From CAWDNM01 sp964521195 (GTDB lineage: Bacteria; Actinomycetota; Coriobacteriia; Anaerosomatales; JAAXUF01), in assembly GCA_964521195.1 (NCBI GenBank), contig CAZFRE010000008.1, positions 5,823 through 69,822 on the forward strand: a DNA stretch of 64,000 nucleotides, given 5' to 3'. Below the pieces are notes generated by a model. That model did no database searches, was not told the origin of the DNA, and saw only the letters and a list, made by a program, of their open reading frames with translations. How positions within the stretch are numbered: the stretch's first letter is position 1; each line of letters opens with the position of its first letter. Made by a program: the position numbers and the translations under genes. This document shows positions 58,748 to 64,000 of this stretch, piece by piece.

Positions 58748-59634
58748 CCGAGGCCGGACTCCGTGACGGTCGGTGAGAGCCACTCTGTCGCGAAGCCGAC
58801 CTGCTGGATCACGAGACTCACGCCAAGCAGCGGGACGATCAGCACGATCTTCGGGTCGCGTGCATGTGCGCGGATGATCCTGCCGAAGCTCGCGAGCCGG
58901 TTGCCCACGAATCCCCCGATCGGCACTCTGCGCGCGAACTGCGCCTTCGCGCGGCCGCGAACGAACAGCCAGCGAGCGAACGCGCGAAGGCCGGTGCGGG
59001 CCGGGTGCGAGACTGTGGCGGTGCGAACGAACACCATCCTTTTGCCAAACCGGCCGAACCGGTAGCCGAGCTCCGTGTCCTCGCCGCCGAACGTCATCGT
59101 CTCGTCGAAGCCGCCCACCTCGCGCAGAACGGCGCTGCGCATCGCGCAGTTGCAGGTCGAGATATTGGTGGTCGTGCCGTCCTGGGCGACCGGGAACATC
59201 GTCTCGTAGCCGGCGCCGCCGCCGGCAGGGAACCCGAGCGCCGAGATCGAGTCGCCCACGAAACCGGCAGGCGGGATGGTCAGGTTGCCCACCGCCACGT
59301 CCACGGTCGGGTCGTCGAGCGCGGCGAGCAGGTTGGGGAGCCAGCCCGGCTGCGGCGTGCAGTCGTCATCTATGGTGACGATGATGGGCGCTCGGACGGC
59401 ATCGAGTACGCGGTTGCGGTTGTAGCCCAGTCCGCGGTGGGCCGGGATCTCGATCCAGCGGACGCCGCGGTCGTCGACCGTCTCGGCAGGTTGAGTCACG
59501 CCGGGGGTCTCCACGCCCACCACGATCTCGCGCGCCGCGGGTCCCTCGACGCGCAGGAGCGAGTCGACGAGACGGTCGAGCTCGGGGATCCGCGCCCGCG
59601 CGATGATGCCGAACGAGACGTCGGGTTGCGTCAT
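58744..59634 (-). CDS. Family 2 glycosyltransferase
   Basis: A 296-residue glycosyltransferase with VSFGIIARARIPELDRLVDSL, TIDDDCTPQPGWLPNL (DXD-type motif) and GGFDETMTFGGEDTELGYR, the GT-A pattern of rhamnosyl-type transferases. A C-terminal hydrophobic segment (about 262-282) may attach it to the membrane. ATG at 59634 overlaps the stop of the flippase gene (TGATG), so they are one operon. Convergent with the 57584 gene. Acceptor and sugar unknown. Confidence 0.88.
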   Translation of the reverse strand: MTQPDVSFGIIARARIPELDRLVDSLLRVEGPAAREIVVGVETPGVTQPAETVDDRGVRWIEIPAHRGLGYNRNRVLDAVRAPIIVTIDDDCTPQPGWLPNLLAALDDPTVDVAVGNLTIPPAGFVGDSISALGFPAGGGAGYETMFPVAQDGTTTNISTCNCAMRSAVLREVGGFDETMTFGGEDTELGYRFGRFGKRMVFVRTATVSHPARTGLRAFARWLFVRGRAKAQFARRVPIGGFVGNRLASFGRIIRAHARDPKIVLIVPLLGVSLVIQQVGFATEWLSPTVTESGLG

Positions 59635-61130
59635 CAGCCGTCCAGACCCCCTCTCAGTGCCTCGAAGTCCGCTCGGGTCAGTCCCTTGGTCAGCCACATC
59701 AGCCCCACGAACAGTGCCCCGAGGACGGGGTAGAGCGCAAGCAGCCACACCGGACGGGCGGTCGGCACGGCGAACGCCGCCGCCGCCACGACGATTCCCG
59801 GAATCGCCGTCCGAGCGAGTGTAGGCCAAAGGGCGAACTCAAGGTCGGCCTTGACGAAGACGAGCATGGCGACGCCGGCGAGTGCCAGTGTCGTGCCGCT
59901 TGCGACTGCGGCACCGATGGGGCCGAAGCGCGTGGTCAAGACGAACGTGAGCGCCACCTGGAACACCACGAGCCCAGCCGCGTAGCCGAGCAGCAGTCCC
60001 TGGTGCCCTCGGATGAGCAACGTCGGGCCCAGCGTGAGCGCGAGCATGCCGACCGAGAAGCCCACGGTCAGCGCCTGAAGGATCGGACCGCTTTGCGCGT
60101 AGTCGCTCGAGAACAGCAGCGACATGAGCGGCTGCGATGTGGGAACCACGAGCGCCGCCCACGCGATGCCCGCGGTCATGACCAGGCGTGTGGCCTGGCT
60201 CGTGTAGTGCCTGCACAGCGCGTCGTCGCCCGCACGATGCGCGACGCTGTAGGCGGCGTACAGCGCCCATGTGAAGCCGGCGGCCAGCTCGATCGGGACC
60301 TGTGCGACGAGGCTTGCTGCGCGGTAGTAGCCGGCGGCTCCACCGGGGTCGAGCGCGCGAACGAGCCACAGACTCGCCGAGAACATGAGCGCCTGCGCCA
60401 GCAGCAACAGGGCCGGCGACACGGAGCCCGCGACGACGTCACGGGTCCGGTGCCGGGTAGACGACGCCTCCGGTTCCGAATGCATGGCCGAGCCCCGACC
60501 GCGCGCTGCAGCGCGTTGGCGTGCGGCGTGAACCAGCACCATGACGAACGCGATCGAGAACCCGACGAGCGACGCGCCGATACTGCCGAGCACCGCCCCC
60601 GTGACCGCGAGACCGGCGACCCCGACGAGCGCCACGGTCGACGCCAGCTTCGTCGTGTAGTACGCGATGACCGACGTGCTGTGCGCACCGAACAGCTGGG
60701 CGCCGAGCAGCACGCTCAGGAAGAGGTTGTAGAACGCGTAGATCGGGATGTCGAGGGCGGCGAGCCTGAACAGCCCTTGGGCGCTGGGCGCATCGAACAC
60801 GCGCGCGAGCCACGGGGCGGCGGCGAACAGGAAGGCGACAAGCGACAGGGACAGCGCGAACTGCGCGAGCAGGTAGCGGCGCGGGACGGCGCGGCGCCAC
60901 TCTGCCGCGGAGTCCGTCGTGCGTGCGACCCACAGCGGCAGCCCCTCGGCGACCACGAGTTCGAGCCAGAAGAGCACCGTGATGACCACGCCGAACAAGC
61001 CGTACGCGTCCGGCCCGAGCACGCGCGCCAGGTACACGTTCGTGGCGTATCCGGCCCCGATGGCGAGCGCCTTCGCGCCGGTCATCACGATGCTCCCGCG
61101 CGTGAGCTTGTGTGTCCGCGATTCCCTCAC
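59634..61130 (-). CDS. Polysaccharide flippase (oligosaccharide flippase/MVF-like)
   Basis: A 498-residue membrane protein with about 12-14 spans in the MOP superfamily pattern. It has GSIVMTGAKALAIGAGYATNVYLARVLGPDAYGLFGV at the start (first 2 helices), YYRAASLVAQVPIELAAGF in the middle and LLIRGHQGLLLGYAAG later. It likely moves lipid-linked sugars across the membrane. GTG start overlaps the stop of the next gene (GTGA). Part of a minus-strand operon with two glycosyltransferases. Confidence 0.9.
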   Translation of the reverse strand: MRESRTHKLTRGSIVMTGAKALAIGAGYATNVYLARVLGPDAYGLFGVVITVLFWLELVVAEGLPLWVARTTDSAAEWRRAVPRRYLLAQFALSLSLVAFLFAAAPWLARVFDAPSAQGLFRLAALDIPIYAFYNLFLSVLLGAQLFGAHSTSVIAYYTTKLASTVALVGVAGLAVTGAVLGSIGASLVGFSIAFVMVLVHAARQRAAARGRGSAMHSEPEASSTRHRTRDVVAGSVSPALLLLAQALMFSASLWLVRALDPGGAAGYYRAASLVAQVPIELAAGFTWALYAAYSVAHRAGDDALCRHYTSQATRLVMTAGIAWAALVVPTSQPLMSLLFSSDYAQSGPILQALTVGFSVGMLALTLGPTLLIRGHQGLLLGYAAGLVVFQVALTFVLTTRFGPIGAAVASGTTLALAGVAMLVFVKADLEFALWPTLARTAIPGIVVAAAAFAVPTARPVWLLALYPVLGALFVGLMWLTKGLTRADFEALRGGLDG

Positions 61131-62263
61131 GCGTCGATGCCCGCCTGTCGCAGCGCCCGGGCGTACTCGTCGTCGGTGAGCTCGAAGAGGCGTTCGATGT
61201 CGAACTCAGATTCGGCGCGGGAGCGCGCGGCGGCGGCGAGCGCGGCGGCGCGGTCGGGGTCGCCGAGCAGCTCGATCATCGCCGAGGCGAGCGCATCGGC
61301 ATCCGCGGGCGGTACGAGCAGGCCGGTCTTGTCGGCGAGTACGGCCTCGGGGACGCTGCCGACGGACGTCGCGACCACCGGTACGCCGAGCACCGCGGCC
61401 TCGAGCACGCTCGTGTTGATGCCCTCCGAGAGCGATGGCATGACGTAGAGGTCGAGTGACGCGAAGAACGGCGCGGTGTCGTCGAGGAAGCCGATGAGGT
61501 GCACGCGCTTCTCGACGCCGGCGGCCCGCGCCGCGGCCATCACGTCGAGCGAGGGGTGTGGCTCGCCCGCGATGACGAGCACCGCGTCGGGGTGGCGCGC
61601 CACCACGCTCGCGAACGCATCGATGAGGTAGGCGACGCCCTTCTCGGCGACGATCTGGGCGCAGGCACAGCCGATGCGAGGTGAGCCGGCCGGCAGGTCG
61701 AGCGGCGCTTTCGCGCGTTCACGCAGGCTCGCGACGCGCAGCGAGTTGCGGCCGATGACGATGCGGGCCCTCACGCCGAGGCCCTCGAGGGCCTCCTTCA
61801 CGGTGGCGGACACGGCGAAGATCGCATCGACGCGCCCCGCCTCCGCGCGGGTGATCGCATTGCGCACGGTCATCGCGAGCCACCGGAAGCGGGTGCGGGC
61901 CTGTGGGTGCGGCGACGTGGGATCGACGACGATGCTCGCGAAGCTGCGAGGCCGTGCAGTCGGCGAGCGGACGGGAAGCCCTGCGAGCGTGAGCGGCACG
62001 AAGCTCATCGCGTGGACGATGTCGGGGTCGAACTCGCGAACGGTCCTGCGCAGCGCACGCACCGCGAACGGCGTGGCGGTCATCGGTGCGGGTATCGAGC
62101 AGATGCCCCGCTCGGTCGCTGCGCTGTGGATGCCCGAGCCCTCCGGCGCGCAGATCGCGACGTCGGCGCCTCGCTCGCGCAGATGCTCCGCGATCGCCAG
62201 CATGCGCCGCCCGGCACCGCTCAGGCGCTGCCCGGGAGCATTGATGAGATACATGACGCGCAT
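61127..62263 (-). CDS. Family 4 glycosyltransferase
   Basis: A 378-residue GT-B enzyme. The N-terminal half has PGQRLSGAGRRMLAIAEHL. The C-terminal donor half has IGCACAQIVAEKGVAYLIDAF, VLVIAGEPHPSLD and the nucleotide-sugar motif SLSEGINTSVLEAAVLGVPV, with the EX7E pair. First gene of the minus-strand operon with flippase and GT2. Start ATG at 62263. Sugar unknown. Confidence 0.93.
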   Translation of the reverse strand: MRVMYLINAPGQRLSGAGRRMLAIAEHLRERGADVAICAPEGSGIHSAATERGICSIPAPMTATPFAVRALRRTVREFDPDIVHAMSFVPLTLAGLPVRSPTARPRSFASIVVDPTSPHPQARTRFRWLAMTVRNAITRAEAGRVDAIFAVSATVKEALEGLGVRARIVIGRNSLRVASLRERAKAPLDLPAGSPRIGCACAQIVAEKGVAYLIDAFASVVARHPDAVLVIAGEPHPSLDVMAAARAAGVEKRVHLIGFLDDTAPFFASLDLYVMPSLSEGINTSVLEAAVLGVPVVATSVGSVPEAVLADKTGLLVPPADADALASAMIELLGDPDRAAALAAAARSRAESEFDIERLFELTDDEYARALRQAGIDA

Positions 62264-62373
62264 TCGCTGGTCCCCGTCTTTCCCGCAGGTCGGGCTGGTG
62301 CCTTCGTGCGACGGGCGCGGCCCGGGCGCGCGTTTGGGTTCGCGCGCTTCATCACCGATACTAGCAGCAGGGA

Positions 62374-63183
62374 GTGTCTGTCGAGAGGCATGGGATCAGC
62401 CGCGTGAGGCCCGACGAGCAACTCGGACCCAAGTTCCTGCTCTACCACGACGTCGTTCGCGCTGCGCGCGGTGACGTCGAACTCGCGCGCGCGGGCTTCC
62501 GGCGGCACTTCGGCGCGGTCGTCTCGGCGGGGTATCGGGTTGTGCCGATGTCCGCCTTCCTCGACGGCGAACCGCTTGGCTCCCGCGATGTGATCGTGAC
62601 CGTCGACGATGGCGCGCGGTCGTTCCTCGATGTCATCCGGCCCGAGCTCGCGGTGCACGGTGCGGCGGCGACGGTGTTCTTCCCGACGGGATTCGCCGGC
62701 CGGCGCGTGGGCGACGTCGCGTTCATGGACTGGGACGACCTGGCGAAGCTGCGCGACGCCGGGTTCGAGATCGGGGGGCACGGGACCGATCATCTGCCGC
62801 TGAACCAGATCGACCCTGAGCGCATGCGTGCCGACGTGCTCGACTCCGCTAAGGAGTTGCGAGAGCGAGGTTTCGAGACGCGCGTGTTCGCGTACCCGTT
62901 CGGGCGCTACGACGACGCGACCAAGGCCGCGGTGCGAGAGGCTGGCTATGAGGCCGCCTTCACCGTCATGATCGGCGGGTACGACCGCTTCGAGATCAGG
63001 CGCCGGCTCTTCACCGGCCTGGAGGACGCGACCGCGACCCGGTTCGTGTTGAGCGACCGCTTCTTCTCGCTGCGCGAGACCGCACGGTCGCTCACGCCCA
63101 AGTCGCTGCTCAAGCAGGAGAAGCCGGTGACCCGGGACCGCTGGGGTATCGAGGCGTTCGGAGTGGTGCGCGACGATGGCTGA
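62374..63183 (+). CDS. Polysaccharide deacetylase (NodB-like)
   Basis: A 269-residue protein with the NodB pattern. Motif 1 is TVDDGARSF rather than TFDDG (about 76-84). Motif 2 is HGTDHLPL (metal His pair). FAYPFGRYDDAT is the catalytic groove, and the later FRRLF-like region is RRLFTGLED. It probably removes acetyl or acyl groups from a surface polysaccharide. Start uncertain: GTG at 62374 or GTG at 62404, neither with a good ribosome binding site. Overlaps the next gene by 8 nt. Confidence 0.85.
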   Translation: MSVERHGISRVRPDEQLGPKFLLYHDVVRAARGDVELARAGFRRHFGAVVSAGYRVVPMSAFLDGEPLGSRDVIVTVDDGARSFLDVIRPELAVHGAAATVFFPTGFAGRRVGDVAFMDWDDLAKLRDAGFEIGGHGTDHLPLNQIDPERMRADVLDSAKELRERGFETRVFAYPFGRYDDATKAAVREAGYEAAFTVMIGGYDRFEIRRRLFTGLEDATATRFVLSDRFFSLRETARSLTPKSLLKQEKPVTRDRWGIEAFGVVRDDG

Positions 63184-64000
63184 CGTCGCAGTCGACACAG
63201 CAAGGGCGAAGACCGGCCTTCTCGATCACGAGACGCGCCGCGACTGGATACTCGTCGCGCTCATCACCCTCGCCGGAGCCGCCCTCCGTCTGTCGACGAT
63301 GCTCGCGCGCGGGCTCTGGCTCGATGAGGCGATCTCGGTCTGGCAGGCCAGCCGAACGCTTGAGGAGGTCATCCAGACACTCGCTCGCGGCGTGCACCCG
63401 CCGCTCTTCCACGTGCTGATGCACTATTGGATCGAGTCGCTCGGACCTGGCGAGATCTCGATACGCAGCTACGCGGTCATCTGGGGTCTGCTGGCGATTC
63501 CAGCGGCGTTCTGGGCCGGCAAGATCATCTACGGCCGTCGCGTCGGTCTCATCGCTGCCGCGCTCGTCGCGTACTCGCCGTACCACATCTGGTACTCGCA
63601 AGAGGCCCGCATGTACTCGATGATGTTCTTCTTCGCGATGATGAGCCTCGGCTTCATGGCGAGGGCGCTGGACACGAACCACGCCTCGGACTGGTGGGGC
63701 TACGCGGTCTTCACGCTGCTCGGCATGTTCACCCACTACTTCTTCTCGTTCTTCGTGCTCGGCGAGGTGGCGTTCTACGTGCTGTTCGTCCTCATCGGCG
63801 GACATCTCAAGCGCCGGCGAGACGACACCACGGTTCTCGACTGGCGACGACCGCGCACGCTGTTCGACGAGGTGCCCACGTTCGGGCCGTGGCTGCTCGC
63901 CATGGTCATCCTCGCGGTCCTCTTCTCGCTGTGGCTGTCACGATCGGTCTTGATGCCCACCGTGAATGACGCGCCGACGAACGCGCTCACGGCGTCGGCG
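63176..64000 (+). CDS. GT39-type membrane glycosyltransferase (partial, C-terminus outside window)
   Basis: First 275 residues of a multi-span glycosyltransferase, open at the window end. The ATG at 63176 overlaps the deacetylase stop. LWLDEAISVWQ (acidic catalytic loop after the first span), GVHPPLFHVLMHYW and YSPYHIWYSQEARMYSM are the marks of the GT39/GT83-like family, which transfers a sugar from a lipid phosphate on the outer face of the membrane. At least five hydrophobic spans are visible. It would add sugars made by the GtrB-like enzymes here. Acceptor unknown. Confidence 0.85.
   Translation, partial: MADVAVDTARAKTGLLDHETRRDWILVALITLAGAALRLSTMLARGLWLDEAISVWQASRTLEEVIQTLARGVHPPLFHVLMHYWIESLGPGEISIRSYAVIWGLLAIPAAFWAGKIIYGRRVGLIAAALVAYSPYHIWYSQEARMYSMMFFFAMMSLGFMARALDTNHASDWWGYAVFTLLGMFTHYFFSFFVLGEVAFYVLFVLIGGHLKRRRDDTTVLDWRRPRTLFDEVPTFGPWLLAMVILAVLFSLWLSRSVLMPTVNDAPTNALTASA

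Overview
The window is GC-rich DNA (roughly two thirds G+C by eye) with short intergenic gaps and many GTG starts. Several likely promoters carry a TACACT/TACGCT-type -10. It reads as a chromosomal segment of an anaerobic or microaerophilic actinobacterium, perhaps related to Coriobacteriia. The lineage is inferred from the gene mix: rubrerythrin, an Mvh-type [NiFe] hydrogenase with HdrA, an archaeal-type ornithine cyclodeaminase, PadR/HAAS and toastrack genes, and several radical SAM enzymes. I see no rRNA, tRNA, CRISPR array, transposase or prophage.

Layout. 1-2.7 kb: an export operon (two membrane-fusion proteins and an ABC ATPase cut by the window edge). 2.8-3.4 kb: a MazEF toxin-antitoxin pair. 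3.5-12.4 kb: housekeeping and orphan genes (PH-domain protein, purA, a membrane glycosyltransferase, purD, a HemN-like radical SAM enzyme, purE, a lone prepilin-like protein, ornithine cyclodeaminase). 12.4-12.6 kb: a gene-free, strongly structured stretch before msrB. 13.2-20.4 kb: a copper/cupredoxin cluster with a Cys/Met-rich membrane protein, a SafE-cupredoxin fusion, an anchored cupredoxin, a 1339-residue four-HMA P-type ATPase and a DUF7282-like lipoprotein.

20.5-29.7 kb: an SDR-like gene, a glycosyltransferase, a LysR regulator diverging from a 32-residue membrane protein, hisG, a MacB/FtsX-type ABC pair, a GAP/LysE-like membrane protein and rubrerythrin. 29.9-32.0 kb: an envelope-sensing module (PadR, HAAS-sensor protein, toastrack lipoprotein) with paired operators. 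32.2-35.9 kb: a DUF4405 cytochrome b-like protein, a small CX4CH protein, an acidic membrane protein and a two-component system.

36.0-43.3 kb: a methyltransferase, then on the minus strand mvhD-mvhG-mvhA-hdrA-TusA-maturation protease and a metallo-beta-lactamase-fold hydrolase. 43.4-47 kb: an Ada-like AraC/Ogt fusion, a 22-residue ORF with an ideal ribosome binding site, and a large secreted beta-helix protein. 47.1-50.7 kb: a CPH-type (CopB-like) ATPase, a secreted His/Met-rich peptide with its own AT-rich operator, and a radical SAM/SPASM protein. 50.9-57.4 kb: an aldo/keto reductase, two small ORFs, a lipoprotein, a second LysR with an EamA transporter, a PAS-containing membrane sensor pair and small membrane proteins. 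57.6-64 kb: a cell-surface polysaccharide region (glycosyltransferases, flippase, deacetylase, GT39-type enzyme cut by the window end).

The main themes are copper handling, hydrogen/heterodisulfide electron flow, envelope sensing and surface polysaccharide synthesis. The least explained items are the two-cupredoxin copper cluster, the structured stretch at 12.43-12.59 kb, the 12-bp inverted repeat pair between the beta-helix and CopB-like genes, and the isolated small ORFs with near-ideal ribosome binding sites.
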